From assembly GCA_003221455.1 (NCBI GenBank), contig QHRX01000001.1:1-56350 (forward strand): a stretch of DNA of 56,350 nucleotides. The letters are read 5' to 3'. This DNA comes from Candidatus Rokuibacteriota bacterium. GTDB taxonomy: Bacteria > Methylomirabilota > Methylomirabilia > Rokubacteriales > CSP1-6. The notes under the pieces are model-generated. The model saw nothing but the letters and a program-made list of their open reading frames with translations. It did no database searches and had not been told where the DNA came from. The position numbers were made by a program, and so were the translations under genes. This document shows positions 44,560-55,645 of the stretch, one piece after another (position 1 is the stretch's first letter; the number at the start of each line of letters is the position of its first letter).

Positions 44560-44817
44560 ATGAACGTCTACCGGTATGTGTTGGTCGTGCTCGCTCTGAG
44601 CATGGTCGCGGCGGCGGAGGGCCGCGCCGTACATCGGGCAAGACGGGGGAACCGGGGCCGGGTGGCGGCATGGTGGCGACGCGTGCTGGACATGCTGCGC
44701 AAGGCCAGGCGCCCACGACGGGAGGGCCGCCTGGCGCACCGGGCCAGGCGGGGAGGCCGGGGAAGGGCCATTCAAGCATCGACGGAACGGGAATCCGGGC
44801 CGGCAGTTCGAGCGTAA
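44560..44817 (+). CDS. Small hypothetical secreted protein, possibly frameshifted
   Basis: An 85-codon frame starts with a plausible signal peptide (MNVYRYVLVVLALSMVAAA) behind GGAGG. After about residue 22 it becomes an unnatural Arg-rich chain. The +2 frame from the same point reads as a Gly/Pro-rich, collagen-like chain (GEPGPGGGMVATRAGH, later GKGHSSIDGTGIRAG) and stops at 44846, which looks more like a real secreted protein. A one-base shift near 44625 would join signal and chain. Either a frameshifted gene or a chance signal-like start. It lies inside the efflux operon. Confidence 0.4.
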   Translation: MNVYRYVLVVLALSMVAAAEGRAVHRARRGNRGRVAAWWRRVLDMLRKARRPRREGRLAHRARRGGRGRAIQASTERESGPAVRA

Positions 44818-44963
44818 AGGGAACGGGAGTCCAGGTACGGCACTGAGGCGAGATGAATCAGAGGGAAACTCCCGAGCTGCGACCGCGAACCATTTCGGCG
44901 AGAACAGGTCGCCGGGGACCTGCCTGCCAGCGCAGTCCTCGAGCCACATGGAGGACCACGAAA

Positions 44964-46454
44964 ATGACGCCGCGTGATAGAGACAACGCGTCGGCACGAC
45001 ACCGTGCCGGCGCGGTGGCCGGGTTGGCGGCCTTGGCCCTCGTGTCAGGCTGCACGGTGGGCCCGGACTTTCGACGCCCCGCCGCTCCGGCCGTCGACCG
45101 CTACACGCGGCAGCCCTTGGTCGCGAAGACGGCGTTGGCGGACGTCGCCGGCGGCGAGGAACAGAGGTTCCTACACGACCGTGACATTTCCCGGCAGTGG
45201 TGGACACTGTTCCAGTCGCCGCAGCTGAACGCGCTGATCGAGAAGGCTCTCAAGGCCAATCCCACCCTCGTCGCGGCGCAGGCGGCGCTGCGCCAGGCGA
45301 TGGAACTCGTGTACGCGCAGCAGGGCTTCTTCTACCCGACCATCCAAGCCAACTTCTCGCCGAGCCGCCAGCGGGCCTCGGCCGCCCTCTCGCCCCCGTT
45401 GAGCACGAGCCAGCTGACGTTCAGCCTCTACACCGCGCAGGTCACCGTCGGGTTCACGCCGGACGTGTTCGGTGGCAACCGGCGGCAAGTGGAGTCACTG
45501 AGAGGACTGGCCGAGTCCCAGCGCTTCCTGCTCGAGGCCACGTACGTGACGCTGACGTCGAACGTGGTGGCGGCGGCCGTACAGGAAGCGGCGGCACGGG
45601 CGCAGATCGCGGCGACCAAGGACATCATCGATATCAGCACCAAATCGCTGGCGTTATTGCGGCGTCAGTTCGAGCTCGGGTATACGGCACGGCTTGACGT
45701 GGCGGCGCAGGAAGCCGCGCTCGCGCAAGTGCAGCAGGCGCTGCCGCCTTTGCAGAAGCAGTTGGAGCAAACCCGCGACCTGCTGACGGCCCTGGCGGGT
45801 CGTTTGCCGAGCGATGATCCGGAGGAGACGTTCGAGCTCGCGACGCTGCACCTGCCGCAGGACCTGCCGGTGAGCCTCCCGTCCAAGCTCGTGGAGCACC
45901 GCCCGGACGTGCGCGCCGCCGAAGACCAGCTGCACGCGGCCAGCGCCCAGATCGGTGTCGCCATCGCCAACCGGCTGCCGCAGTTCACGATCAGCGGCGC
46001 CGCCGGCGGTCTCGCGACCGACTTCACCCAGATGTTCGCCGACGCGAACCCCTTTTGGATAGTGGCGGGCAACGTCGCCCAGACGCTCTTCGCCGGCGGG
46101 ACCCTGCTGCACCGGCAACGCGCGGCCGAGGCGGCCTTCGAGCAAGCGGCGGCCCAATACCGCAGCACGGTCATCACCGCGTTCCAGAACGTGGCGGACA
46201 CGCTGTATGCGCTTCAGCACGATGCCGAGAGCCTCAAAGCAGCGGTCGCCGCCGAACGGGCCGCCAAGGTGACCCTCGATCTCACGGTCAAGCAGCAGCA
46301 GCTCGGGTACATCAACTACCTGGTCCTGCTCAGTGCCCAGCAGGCCTATCAGCAGGCGCTGATTACTCGCGTGCAGTCGCAGGCGAACCGTTTGGCCGAC
46401 ACGGCGGCGCTCTTCCAGGCGCTGGGCGGCGGCTGGTGGAACCCGCCCGAATGA
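44964..46454 (+). CDS. Outer-membrane efflux lipoprotein (NodT/OprM type)
   Basis: A 496-residue outer-membrane factor. The ATG at 44964 follows GAGG and yields a lipoprotein signal with lipobox ALVSGC, then TVGPDFRRP, the usual start of mature NodT-family proteins. Two TolC-like repeats follow, with QWWTLFQSPQLNALIEKAL in the first and HRPDVRAAEDQLHAASAQIG in the second, and LGGGWWNPPE at the end. It is the exit duct of the exporter encoded upstream. Confidence 0.92.
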   Translation: MTPRDRDNASARHRAGAVAGLAALALVSGCTVGPDFRRPAAPAVDRYTRQPLVAKTALADVAGGEEQRFLHDRDISRQWWTLFQSPQLNALIEKALKANPTLVAAQAALRQAMELVYAQQGFFYPTIQANFSPSRQRASAALSPPLSTSQLTFSLYTAQVTVGFTPDVFGGNRRQVESLRGLAESQRFLLEATYVTLTSNVVAAAVQEAAARAQIAATKDIIDISTKSLALLRRQFELGYTARLDVAAQEAALAQVQQALPPLQKQLEQTRDLLTALAGRLPSDDPEETFELATLHLPQDLPVSLPSKLVEHRPDVRAAEDQLHAASAQIGVAIANRLPQFTISGAAGGLATDFTQMFADANPFWIVAGNVAQTLFAGGTLLHRQRAAEAAFEQAAAQYRSTVITAFQNVADTLYALQHDAESLKAAVAAERAAKVTLDLTVKQQQLGYINYLVLLSAQQAYQQALITRVQSQANRLADTAALFQALGGGWWNPPE

Positions 46455-46600
46455 CGGCGCGGCGCGAACGAGCACACGACCTGACGCGTCCGTAGTCGCA
46501 TCATGCCGGCGGCCGATAGACAAGATGAGTCAGGAGGCGAGCGTTCACCAGGAGTCGAGATTATGTCTGCGCGACGGATCCCGCGCTGTCGAGGAGTCCC

Positions 46601-46759
46601 TTGAAGACGCTGCCCGTCTGGGCGGGCTTGATCATGGGCGCCTGGTTCGGCGCGATGCTGCTTCTCGCGGTGGTGGCGGTGGCGGCCGTGCTGGGCGTTT
46701 GGGGGTTGAGGGTCCCTAGAATTTTCCGAAAGAAACGTCGCCGTCGGCCGAGGCCCTGA
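46601..46759 (+). CDS. Tiny single-helix membrane protein with basic tail
   Basis: A 52-residue frame starts at TTG behind GAGGAG with five bases spacing. It encodes TLPVWAGLIMGAWFGAML, LLAVVAVAAVLGVWG and then RIFRKKRRRRPRP: one membrane helix and a strongly basic tail, which should face the cytoplasm. It is too short and its start too rare for routine gene calling. It is the last gene of the efflux operon, 146 bases after the outer-membrane factor. Function unknown; small helices of this kind can accompany RND pumps (as AcrZ does). Confidence 0.55.
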   Translation: MKTLPVWAGLIMGAWFGAMLLLAVVAVAAVLGVWGLRVPRIFRKKRRRRPRP

Positions 46760-47050
46760 CTCGGACCCGAGGCCTTCCGCCTCCGTAGGCGCCGACGGAG
46801 GGATAAGGTCCCATAGAGAGCGACGATTCGAATACCGGTGAAAGAATAACCTGGTCATTTCTGTCACGGACGTGCACGCAGTGAGCCGGGGTTGTCATAG
46901 CGTTGAGGGCGGAACCTCGCCGCCGCCGGCGTATATCGTTGCCGCAGCAGTTCCGACGCGAGGGTGCGAACGGACTCACGCCATTCGCCCGCGGCGGGTG
47001 AAGCCGGCGCCGGGTCGCCCGACATCGAAGCCCAACGGGAGGGTCGCCGC

Positions 47051-47767
47051 CTACACCCGATCGTCGCTCGGCTCGATCGGGCGTCGGACCTGGGGGCGGT
47101 AGGGCTCCGGAATCGCATTCGGCATGTTGGTCCAGTGCGTCACACCCCTGTCGTCGGTCCAGCGGTACAGGTCGGTGCCATCGCTGCCCGACGCCGGCGT
47201 CTGTCGCTCGATCGGCCGCGCGGGGGGATCAGCCCGCGCCTCCTGCGGTGCCGGAGGCAGCATGTCAGGCGGCGCGGCGGGCGGGGGCGGCGGCTTCGGG
47301 ACCCAGACCCAGGTATACGGACTCGCCTCGCCGTCGCCGCGGAGCTCATACCGCCCGGTTGGATATTCGACCACAGAGGGCATCGAGGGCGGCGGCGCCG
47401 GAGCCACCGGCAACGGTGGGGCGTACGCTTCCGAACCGGAGGCATCGATGCCAGGAGAGTCGTGATACGCCGCGGGCCCGTAGGTCGGTGGTGTCAGGTA
47501 GACGACGGGGGGGGCCGTCACGATCACGATCGTCGGCAGCACCGGGACGAAGCGGTGCCGGGCGAAGGACCGATGCGGGAAACGGGGTTCCGCCGACTCC
47601 CTGGAGGAGGCAATCGCCCTGGGCCCCCGGGGCCCGCTGACCGGCGCCGGGACCGCGGCGGGTCCCCTGACGTGCGGTGCGACCCCTCCCCACGCCCACC
47701 CCGGTCCGGAGCTAAACGCCAGCCCGACGGTGGCGACCGCACCAATGAGGAGTCGCAAACACTTCAT
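47051..47767 (-). CDS. Secreted proline-rich protein with C-terminal DUF4124 module
   Basis: A 238-residue protein. The ATG at 47767 is preceded by GAGGAGG and gives a signal peptide (MKCLRLLIGAVATVGLAFS, cleavage near WAWG). The middle is Pro-rich with the segment VWVPKPPPPPAAPPD; the last 40 residues are a DUF4124 module (DLYRWTDDRGVTHWTNMP). The same module occurs at the N-terminus of the heptad-repeat protein at 33985. It follows the RND operon 117 bases later on the same strand and may be transcribed with it. Role unknown; probably periplasmic or cell-wall. Confidence 0.82.
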   Translation of the reverse strand: MKCLRLLIGAVATVGLAFSSGPGWAWGGVAPHVRGPAAVPAPVSGPRGPRAIASSRESAEPRFPHRSFARHRFVPVLPTIVIVTAPPVVYLTPPTYGPAAYHDSPGIDASGSEAYAPPLPVAPAPPPSMPSVVEYPTGRYELRGDGEASPYTWVWVPKPPPPPAAPPDMLPPAPQEARADPPARPIERQTPASGSDGTDLYRWTDDRGVTHWTNMPNAIPEPYRPQVRRPIEPSDDRV

Positions 47768-47883
47768 GGCTGCCTCCTCTCGTCTTCCCGCCCTATTAAC
47801 TACTGAGCCCGCCGGGTGGTTGCACCCTGTAGAGGGCGGCGCGGGCACGCGGGCCATCGCCTGCAGGAGGCATGGCTCCGTGC

Positions 47884-49434
47884 CTACTTCCTCGGGCCCA
47901 GGTCGTGCGCACGTGTCTGCTCTGCCGGTGGCGGCCCGCCCTCGGTTGACGGCGGCCGACTGCCCATGCGGGCGCGCAGCTCCTCGGCCACCGGGAGGCG
48001 CGACGCGTTCCAGCCGCCGCCGAGGGCCTGGATCAGCAGTACGGCGGCGGTCATTCGCCGGCCGAGGATCTGGACGGCGGTCACCTCGTCGGTCAGCCTG
48101 ATGGTCTGCGTGGTGATCACGTTGAGGTAGCTGACGATCCCCGCCTTGTACTGATTCGTGGTCAGCGCTTCGGACTGCTGCGCCGCCTTCACGGCCTCGT
48201 CCTGTACGCGAGCTTCGTCCTCGAGGATCCGGAGCGCGGCCAGGTTGTCCTCGACCCCTTGAAACGCGGCCAGCACGGTCTGGCGGTACGTCGCCACGCT
48301 CGCGTCGTAGGCCGCCCGCGCCTGGTCGGTTTGAGCCTGCCGCAGGCCGCCGTCGAACACGATTTCCGAGATCGACGGCCCCACCGACCAGAAACGACTC
48401 GGCCACGTGAACCACTGGGACGCGCTCGAGCTCTCGAGGCCGCCCGACGCGCTCAAGGTGACGATCGGGAAGTACGCGGCTTCGGCCACGCCGATCTGGG
48501 CGTTCGCGGCCGCCGCCCGGCGCTCGGCGGCGGCGATGTCGGGCCGGCGCTCGAGGAGCTCCGACGGCACCCCGACGGGGATGCTCGGCGGCGTGGCGGC
48601 CAGCGGCGCCGCCGGAAGCGAGAACGAGGCCGGCGCCTGCCCGACGAGGATCGCAATCGCGTGCTCCCGCTGCGCGCGCTGCACGCCGAGGTCGATTGCC
48701 TGCGCCTGTGTGGTCTTGAGCTGCGTCTCGGCCTGCGCCACGTCGGCCCGGGACGCCACGCCGCCCGCATACCGGTTTCGAGTCAGCTCGAGCGACTTCG
48801 CGAAGGCGGCGACCGACGCGTCGAGCCGCTGCCGCTGGGCGTCCAGGGTCTGCAGCTCGAAGTAGTCCTGCGCCAGCTCAGCCTGGAAACTCAGCCGGAT
48901 CGTCTCGAGGTCGGCCGCGCTCGCCTGGGCGCTGGCCTGGCTGGACTCGACCGAGCGGCGGATCCGGCCCCAGAAGTCTGGTTCCCACGACACGGCGAGA
49001 GGAAGGGTGAAGTCCGTCCGAGGAGCCGAGGCGACGTTCCCGCCGGACAACAGGCCGATGGTCGACGACGAACGGGAGTGCGTCACGCCGACCCCCAGGG
49101 TGGCGGTGGGGAAGTAGGCGGCCCGCGCCTCGCGCACGAGTGCGCGCGCCTGCCGGAACTGGGCCTCGGCCACGGCGAGGTTCTGGTTCGAGACGTCGAC
49201 TTGAGCCTCGAGCGCGCTGAGCTGGGGATCGCCGAAGACTTCCCACCAGGCGCCGCGGGCCGCGGCGTCCTGGGGCCGGGCCACCTTCCAGCCGGCACCT
49301 TCCTTGTAGCCGTCGGGGGTGATGACCGGCGGCCTCACGTAGTTCGGGCCGACCATGCAACCGGTCACGAGTGCCAGCACCGTGGCGGCGAGGGCGAGGG
49401 TGGCGCCGGTGGGTCCGCGATCGGCCCAGCGCAT
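47884..49434 (-). CDS. Outer-membrane efflux lipoprotein (NodT/OprM type)
   Basis: A 516-residue outer-membrane factor with lipobox ALVTGC and MVGPNYVRPP directly behind it. The two TolC-type repeats are plain: AWWEVFGDPQLSALEAQVD in the first and ERRPDIAAAERRAAAANAQI in the second, with LIQALGGGWNAS near the end. Its ATG shares one base with the stop of the preceding pump gene (TGATG), so the products are made together. Confidence 0.93.
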   Translation of the reverse strand: MRWADRGPTGATLALAATVLALVTGCMVGPNYVRPPVITPDGYKEGAGWKVARPQDAAARGAWWEVFGDPQLSALEAQVDVSNQNLAVAEAQFRQARALVREARAAYFPTATLGVGVTHSRSSSTIGLLSGGNVASAPRTDFTLPLAVSWEPDFWGRIRRSVESSQASAQASAADLETIRLSFQAELAQDYFELQTLDAQRQRLDASVAAFAKSLELTRNRYAGGVASRADVAQAETQLKTTQAQAIDLGVQRAQREHAIAILVGQAPASFSLPAAPLAATPPSIPVGVPSELLERRPDIAAAERRAAAANAQIGVAEAAYFPIVTLSASGGLESSSASQWFTWPSRFWSVGPSISEIVFDGGLRQAQTDQARAAYDASVATYRQTVLAAFQGVEDNLAALRILEDEARVQDEAVKAAQQSEALTTNQYKAGIVSYLNVITTQTIRLTDEVTAVQILGRRMTAAVLLIQALGGGWNASRLPVAEELRARMGSRPPSTEGGPPPAEQTRAHDLGPRK

Positions 49435-52400
49435 CACGGCCTCGCCGGATCCGGCGCGGCCGCGGAGGCGCTCCGCGGCCGGCGCCCGACCCGCAGCCCT
49501 TGGAACCAGAGCCGCACCCCGTCCAGGTAGAGGTAGATCACCGGCGTCGTGTAGAGCGTGAGGGCCTGGCTGACGATCAGCCCCCCGACGATCGCGATGC
49601 CGAGGGGGCGACGGAACTCCGACCCCACCCCCGTTCCCAGCGCGAGCGGCAGCGCCCCCAGCAGCGCCGCCATCGTCGTCATCATGATCGGCCGGAAGCG
49701 CAACAGGCACGCCTGGTAGATCGCCTCGAGTGAGCTCTTCCCCTCCCGACGCTCCGCCTCCAGCGCGAAGTCGATCATCATGATCGCGTTCTTCTTCACG
49801 ATGCCGATCAAGAGGATGATCCCGATCAGGGCGATCACGCTGAGATCCATCCGGCAGATGAGCAGCGCAAGGAGCGCCCCCACCCCCGCCGACGGCAGCG
49901 TGGACAGGATCGTGATCGGGTGGATGTAGCTCTCGTAGAGCACCCCCAGCACGATGTAGACGGCCACCAGCGCCGCCCCGATCAGCAGCGGCTCGTTGGC
50001 GAGCGAGGCCTGGAAGGCCTGCGCCGTGCCCTGGAAGCTCCCCCGGATTCCCTCGGGCAGCCCGAGCTGCCGCGTCGCCGTCTCGACCGCCGACACCGCG
50101 TCTCCCAGCGCGACCCCCGGGGCCAGGTTGAACGAGAGCGTCACCGCCGGGAACTGTCCCTGGTGGTTCACCGCGAGCGCGGTCGGCCTCGGCTCGAAGC
50201 GCGTGAAGGCGCTCAGCGGCACCTCCTGGCCGGCGGGCGTCCGCACGTAGATGTCCCGCAGCGTGTCGGGGCGCTGCCAGAACCGGGGCTCGACCTCCAT
50301 CACGACGTGGTACTGGTTCAGCAGCGTGTACGTGATCGAGACCTGCCGCTGTCCGAAGGCGTCGTAGAGCGTGTTGTCGAGGAGCTTGGGTGTGACGCCG
50401 AGCCGGGAGGCCGTCGGGCGGTCGATGACGAGCGAAGCCTCGAGCCCCCGGTCCTGCTGGTTGCTGTTGAGGTCGGCCACCTGGCGGAGCCCGCGCAGCG
50501 CCTCGGTGACGCGGGGAGTCCACGCGTTCAGCTCGGCGAGGTCGTTGCCCTGGAGCGTGTACTGATACTGGGCATTGCTGGCCATTCCGCCGATGCGGAG
50601 GTCCTGGACGGCCTGGAGGTACGCCGGCGCGCCCGGCACCCGGGCGAGCTTGCCGCGCAGTCTCGCGATCACCTGGTCGGCGCTGACCCCCCGTTCCCCG
50701 AGCGGCGTGAGCTGGATGAACACACGCCCGGTGTTCCGGGTGGACCCGCCTCCGCCGCCGGTGAACCCCATCACGCTTTCCACGGCGGGATCGGTCTGGA
50801 TGATGTCGACGATCGTCGCCAGCTTGCCCTTCATGGCCTCGAACGAGATGTCCTGTGCGGCCTGGATGGCCCCGCTCAGCCGCCCGGTGTCCTGCTGCGG
50901 GAAGAACCCTTTGGGAACGCGGGCGAAGAGATAGCCGTTGATCCCGACCGTGGCGAGCGTCAGGAGGAGCATCGATCGATGGTGTCGCAGTGCCCAGGAC
51001 AGGCTCACGTCGTAGGCGCGGGCCATCCACTCGAAGAGCCGCCCGCTCGCCGCGTACAGGCGGCCGTGGGCCGTGGAGTGCTCCGGCTTGAGGAGCCCGC
51101 CACACATCATCGGCGTCGTCGTCAGCGACACCACGAGCGAGATGAGGATTGCCACCGACAGCGTCACCGCGAACTCGCGGAAGACCCGGCCCACCATCCC
51201 GCCCATCAACAGGATGGGGATGAACACGGCCACGAGCGAGAGGCTCATCGACAGGACGGTGAAGCCGATCTCCTTCGCGCCGAGGAGCGCCGCCCGTCGG
51301 GCGGGGACGCCTGCCTCCACGTGACGGGTGATGTTCTCGAGGACGACGATGGCGTCGTCGACGACAAACCCCGTCGAGATCGTCAGCGCCATGAGCGAGA
51401 GGTTGTCCAGACTGTACCCCAAGAGATACATGACGCCGAAGGTTCCGATCAGCGACATCGGCACCGCCACGCTCGCGATGAGCGTGGCGCGGACACTCCG
51501 CAGGAACGCGAAGACGACCAGGATCACGAGCAGGACCGAGGCCAGGAGCGTCAGCTCGACGTCCCGCAGCGCCGCCCGGATCGTGGTCGTCCGGTCGAGG
51601 ACGACCGAGAGCCTGATCGCCGCCGGAATGACGGCCGCGAGCTGCGGGACCAGGCCGCGGACGCGATCGACCGTCTCAATGATGTTCGCCGCCGGTTGCC
51701 GGAATACGACCAGCAGCACGGCCGGCTTGCCGTCCACCAGCCCCGCCGCGCGGAGGTCCTCCACCGAATCCTGGACGCTGGCGACGTCGGACAGCCTCAC
51801 GGCGGCACCCGTCCGGTAGGCGACGATCAGGGGCGTGTACTCTGCGGCGGCTCTGCGGAGCTGGTCGTTGGTCTGGATCTCCCAGGTCCAGCCCCCGCCC
51901 CCCAGCTGTCCCTTCGGCCGTTTCACGTTGGTGGCCGCGAGCGCGGCGCGCACGTCCTCGAGGCCGATGCCGTACTTGTTCAGGGCCGCCGGGTTCAGCT
52001 CCACCCGGACGGCCGGGAGCGAGCTGCCCCCCACGAACACCTGGCCGACACCCTTGACCTGGGAGAGCTTCTGCTGAAGGATCGTCGAGGCCGCGTCGTA
52101 CATCTGGCCCTTGCTCAGGGTGTCGGAGGTGAGGGCCAGGATGAGAATCGGCGCGTCGGCTGGATTGACCTTGCGGTATGAGGGGTTGCCCGGCAGGTCC
52201 GGAGGCAGGTAACTCCGTGCCGCGTTGATCGCCGCCTGGACGTCGCGGGCGGCGCCGTCGATATTCCGGTTCAGGTCGAACTGCAGGACGATGCTGGTCG
52301 CTCCGAGGTAGCTGGTCGACGTCATCTCGGTTACGCCCGCGATGCGGCCGAACTGGCGCTCGAGGGGGGCGGCCACCGACGTCGCCATGGTCTCGGGGCT

Positions 52401-52562
52401 CGCCCCCGGCAGCCCCGCCGAGACCGAGATCGTGGGGAACTCCACCTGGGGCAGGGGCGACACGGGGAGCAGCCGGAAGGCGACCAACCCCGCGAGGGCC
52501 AGTCCCCCCGTCAGGAGCGTCGTCGCCACGGGTCTGGCGATGAAGGGCGCCGAGACGTTCAC
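49434..52562 (-). CDS. RND multidrug efflux pump (HAE1 type, second of a pair)
   Basis: A 1042-residue inner-membrane pump. [20 protein letters not shown] is the usual start; the proton-relay helix has [18 protein letters not shown], and the second half has [20 protein letters not shown] and [19 protein letters not shown]. Its start overlaps the stop of the other pump by four bases (ATGA). Paired, unequal HAE1 pumps with one adaptor are known from MdtABC and MuxABC, where the two form a mixed trimer, so the same is likely here. Confidence 0.93.
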   Translation of the reverse strand: MNVSAPFIARPVATTLLTGGLALAGLVAFRLLPVSPLPQVEFPTISVSAGLPGASPETMATSVAAPLERQFGRIAGVTEMTSTSYLGATSIVLQFDLNRNIDGAARDVQAAINAARSYLPPDLPGNPSYRKVNPADAPILILALTSDTLSKGQMYDAASTILQQKLSQVKGVGQVFVGGSSLPAVRVELNPAALNKYGIGLEDVRAALAATNVKRPKGQLGGGGWTWEIQTNDQLRRAAAEYTPLIVAYRTGAAVRLSDVASVQDSVEDLRAAGLVDGKPAVLLVVFRQPAANIIETVDRVRGLVPQLAAVIPAAIRLSVVLDRTTTIRAALRDVELTLLASVLLVILVVFAFLRSVRATLIASVAVPMSLIGTFGVMYLLGYSLDNLSLMALTISTGFVVDDAIVVLENITRHVEAGVPARRAALLGAKEIGFTVLSMSLSLVAVFIPILLMGGMVGRVFREFAVTLSVAILISLVVSLTTTPMMCGGLLKPEHSTAHGRLYAASGRLFEWMARAYDVSLSWALRHHRSMLLLTLATVGINGYLFARVPKGFFPQQDTGRLSGAIQAAQDISFEAMKGKLATIVDIIQTDPAVESVMGFTGGGGGSTRNTGRVFIQLTPLGERGVSADQVIARLRGKLARVPGAPAYLQAVQDLRIGGMASNAQYQYTLQGNDLAELNAWTPRVTEALRGLRQVADLNSNQQDRGLEASLVIDRPTASRLGVTPKLLDNTLYDAFGQRQVSITYTLLNQYHVVMEVEPRFWQRPDTLRDIYVRTPAGQEVPLSAFTRFEPRPTALAVNHQGQFPAVTLSFNLAPGVALGDAVSAVETATRQLGLPEGIRGSFQGTAQAFQASLANEPLLIGAALVAVYIVLGVLYESYIHPITILSTLPSAGVGALLALLICRMDLSVIALIGIILLIGIVKKNAIMMIDFALEAERREGKSSLEAIYQACLLRFRPIMMTTMAALLGALPLALGTGVGSEFRRPLGIAIVGGLIVSQALTLYTTPVIYLYLDGVRLWFQGLRVGRRPRSASAAAPDPARP

Positions 52563-55500
52563 GCCTGTCCCCGGGGGCGCGTCCTCACGCGCCGCGCGAG
52601 CCGGTCGAACGCGAGATAGATCACCGGCGTCGTGTACAGCGTGAGGGCCTGGCTCACGATGAGGCCGCCGACGATGGCGATGCCGAGGGGGTGGCGGAGC
52701 TCGGAGCCGACGCCGGTGCCGAGGGCCAAGGGCAGGGCACCGAGGAGGGCGGCCATCGTGGTCATCATGATGGGCCGGAATCGAAGCAGGCAGGCTTGGT
52801 AGATGGCGTCGAGGGGGCTCTTGCCCTCGTGACGTTCGGCGTCCAGGGCGAAGTCGATCATCATGATGGCGTTCTTCTTGACGATGCCGATCAGCAGGAT
52901 GATGCCGATGAGGGCGATGACGCTGAACTCGGTGTGGGACATAAGGAGGGCGAGGATGGCGCCGACGCCCGCGGACGGCAGGGTCGAGAGGATGGTGATG
53001 GGATGGATGTAGCTCTCGTAGAGGACGCCGAGGACGATGTAGACGGTGACCAGAGCGGCAAGGATCAGGAGCGGCTCGTTGGCGAGGGAGGCCAGGAAGG
53101 CCTGGGCGGATCCCTGGAAGCTGCCGCGGATGCTGGCGGGCAGTCCGATCCCGCGCGTGGCCTCCTCGACGGCGGCGACCGCCCCGCCGAGCGCGACCCC
53201 GGGCGCCACGTTGAACGACAGTGTCACCGCGGGGAACTGTCCTTGGCGGGTGATGACGAGCGGCCCCGTCGTCTCCGTGAGCCGGGTGATCGCGCTCAGC
53301 GGCACCTGCCCGCCCGCCGCGCTGCGGACGTAGAGGGCCTCGAGCCCCGCCGGGTCTTGTTGGAGCGCGGGACTGACCTCGAGGACGACGCGATACTGGT
53401 TGAGCTGGGTGAACATGGTCGAGATCTGCCGCTGGCCGAAGGCGTCGTAGAGGGTGTCGTCGATGAGCTGCGGGGTGATGCCGAGCCGGGAGGCGGTGCT
53501 GCGATCAATCGAGAGCGAGGCCTCGAGCCCCCGGTCCTGCTGGTCGCTGCTTACGTCGACCAGCTCCGGCCGCGCGCGCAGCGCGTCGACCAGCCGGGGC
53601 GCCCAGCCGTTCAGCTCGCCGAGGTCCGGGTCCTCGAGCGTGTACTGATACTGCGTGCGGCTCACGCGATCCTCGACGGTCAGGTCCTGCACCGGCTGCA
53701 TGAAGAGCGTGATCCGGTCGAGCTTGCCCAGTTCGGGCTGGAGGCGACGGATCACCTGGCTCGCGCTCACGCGCCGCTGGGCGAGCGGCTTCAGGTTGAC
53801 GAGGATCCGCCCGCTGTTGAGCGTCGTGTTGCTGCCGTCGATGCCGATGAACGACGACAGGCTCTCGACCGCCGGGTCCTGCAGGATGACCCGGGCCAGC
53901 GCCTGCTGCCGGTCGGCCATCTCCGCGAAGGACACCGACTGCGGCGCCTCCGAGACGCCGACGATGACCCCCGTGTCTTGCACGGGGAAGAAGCCCTTCG
54001 GCACCACGTCGTACAGCCACACCGTGAGCAGCAGCGTGGCCACCGCCACCAGCAGCGTCCCCGTCTGGTGTCTGAGCACCCAGCGCAGCGTCGTGCCGTA
54101 GAGCTCGATGACCCGGTCGAGCAGCCGCCCGGACAGCCGGTAGAGCGTTCCCTGCTCCGCGGCGGGCCGGTGCCGGAGCAGGCGGGCACACATCATCGGC
54201 GTGAGCGTGAGCGAGACCACCGCCGAGATGAGGATCGTCACCCCGAGGGTGATCGCGAACTCGCGGAAGAGCCGCCCGACCACGTCGCTCATGAGCAGCA
54301 ACGGAATGAGCACCGCGATGAGCGAGACGGTCAGCGACAGGATGGTGAAGCCGATCTGCGCCGAGCCCTTGAGGGCGGCTTCGAGCGGAGACTCCCCCTG
54401 CTCGATGTAGCGGGCGATGTTCTCGATCATGACGATCGCGTCGTCCACCACGAAGCCCGTGGAGATCGTGAGGGCCATCAGCGACAGGTTGTTCAGGCTG
54501 AACCCCATCAGGTACATGACCCCGAAGGTGCCGACCAGGGAGAGGGGGACGGCGATCGCGGGGATCACGGTGGCGGACAGGCTGCGGAGGAAGAGGAAGA
54601 TCACCAGCACGACCAGCGCGACCGCCAGCAGGAGCTCGAATTGCACGTCTGCGACCGATCGGCGGATGGTCGTCGTGCGGTCGGTCAGCACGGCGAGCTC
54701 AACCGAGGACGGCAGCGCGCTCTGGAGCTGCGGCAGGAGGCGCCGGATGCGGTCGACGACGGCGATCACGTTGGCGCCCGGCTGCCGCTGGATGTTGACG
54801 ATCACCGCCGGGGTCTCGTTCATCCATGCCGCCTGCCGCACGTTCTCCGCACCGTCGACCACGTCGGCCACGTCGGACAGCACGACCGGCGCGCCGTTGC
54901 GGTAGGCCACGATCAGCGGCCGGTACTCCCGGCTCGAGAGGAGCTGGTCGTTGGCACCGATGACCGCCGCCTGGTGGGGGCCGTCGAAGCTCCCCTTCGC
55001 TTGGTTGACGTTCGCCGCGGCCACCGCCGCGCGCAGGTCCTCGAGGGTCAGGCCGTAGGCCGCGAGCGCGGTCGGGTTGGCTCGGATCCGCACCGCCGGC
55101 CGCTGTCCGCCGCCGATGCTGACGAGCCCCACGCCGGCCAGCTCGGAGATTTTCTGGACGAGGCGCGTGTCGGCCAGATCCTCGACCTGGGTGAGGGGCA
55201 GCGTCTTCGAGGTCAGGGCCAGGGTGAGGATGGGCGCGTCGGCCGGGTTCACCTTGCTGTACACGGGCGGGGTCGGCAGGTCCTTGGGGAGGAACGTGAA
55301 GGCGGCGTTGATCGCGGCCTGCACCTCCTGCTCGGCCACGTCCAGATTGAGATCCAGGCTGAACTGCAGGGTGATCAACGAGCTGCCGCTCGAGCTCGTC
55401 GACGTCATCTGATTCAGGCCGGGCATCTGGCCGAACTGGCGCTCCAGCGGCGCCGTCACGGACGACGCCATGACGTCGGGGCTCGCCCCCGGGTAGAAGG

Positions 55501-55645
55501 TCATGACCTGGATGGTCGGGTAATCGACCTGGGGCAGGGCGGAGACCGCCAGCTGGCGGTACGCGACGGCGCCGACGAGGAGGATGGCGGCCATCAGCAG
55601 GATCGTCGAGACCGGGCGGAGGATGAACAGACGGGACAGGTTCAT
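52559..55645 (-). CDS. RND multidrug efflux pump (HAE1 type, first of a pair)
   Basis: A 1028-residue inner-membrane pump, clearly a paralogue of the next one: [20 protein letters not shown] holds the conserved Asp pair, and [18 protein letters not shown] and [20 protein letters not shown] are shared by both. The start ([19 protein letters not shown]) overlaps the adaptor stop by one base. In MdtABC-like systems one pump of the pair carries the substrate and the other the proton; I cannot say which is which. It probably exports bile-salt-like or hydrophobic compounds. Confidence 0.93.
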   Translation of the reverse strand: MNLSRLFILRPVSTILLMAAILLVGAVAYRQLAVSALPQVDYPTIQVMTFYPGASPDVMASSVTAPLERQFGQMPGLNQMTSTSSSGSSLITLQFSLDLNLDVAEQEVQAAINAAFTFLPKDLPTPPVYSKVNPADAPILTLALTSKTLPLTQVEDLADTRLVQKISELAGVGLVSIGGGQRPAVRIRANPTALAAYGLTLEDLRAAVAAANVNQAKGSFDGPHQAAVIGANDQLLSSREYRPLIVAYRNGAPVVLSDVADVVDGAENVRQAAWMNETPAVIVNIQRQPGANVIAVVDRIRRLLPQLQSALPSSVELAVLTDRTTTIRRSVADVQFELLLAVALVVLVIFLFLRSLSATVIPAIAVPLSLVGTFGVMYLMGFSLNNLSLMALTISTGFVVDDAIVMIENIARYIEQGESPLEAALKGSAQIGFTILSLTVSLIAVLIPLLLMSDVVGRLFREFAITLGVTILISAVVSLTLTPMMCARLLRHRPAAEQGTLYRLSGRLLDRVIELYGTTLRWVLRHQTGTLLVAVATLLLTVWLYDVVPKGFFPVQDTGVIVGVSEAPQSVSFAEMADRQQALARVILQDPAVESLSSFIGIDGSNTTLNSGRILVNLKPLAQRRVSASQVIRRLQPELGKLDRITLFMQPVQDLTVEDRVSRTQYQYTLEDPDLGELNGWAPRLVDALRARPELVDVSSDQQDRGLEASLSIDRSTASRLGITPQLIDDTLYDAFGQRQISTMFTQLNQYRVVLEVSPALQQDPAGLEALYVRSAAGGQVPLSAITRLTETTGPLVITRQGQFPAVTLSFNVAPGVALGGAVAAVEEATRGIGLPASIRGSFQGSAQAFLASLANEPLLILAALVTVYIVLGVLYESYIHPITILSTLPSAGVGAILALLMSHTEFSVIALIGIILLIGIVKKNAIMMIDFALDAERHEGKSPLDAIYQACLLRFRPIMMTTMAALLGALPLALGTGVGSELRHPLGIAIVGGLIVSQALTLYTTPVIYLAFDRLARRVRTRPRGQA

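Noticed and set aside
47884..51105. Single 1073-codon minus-strand frame suggesting a fusion
   Set aside because: Only the part from 49434 onward downstream is a real protein (outer-membrane factor); the upstream part is another frame of the pump gene.
49920..52181. Open frame of 753 codons on the plus strand
   Set aside because: Antisense shadow of the other RND pump gene, with the same low-complexity composition.
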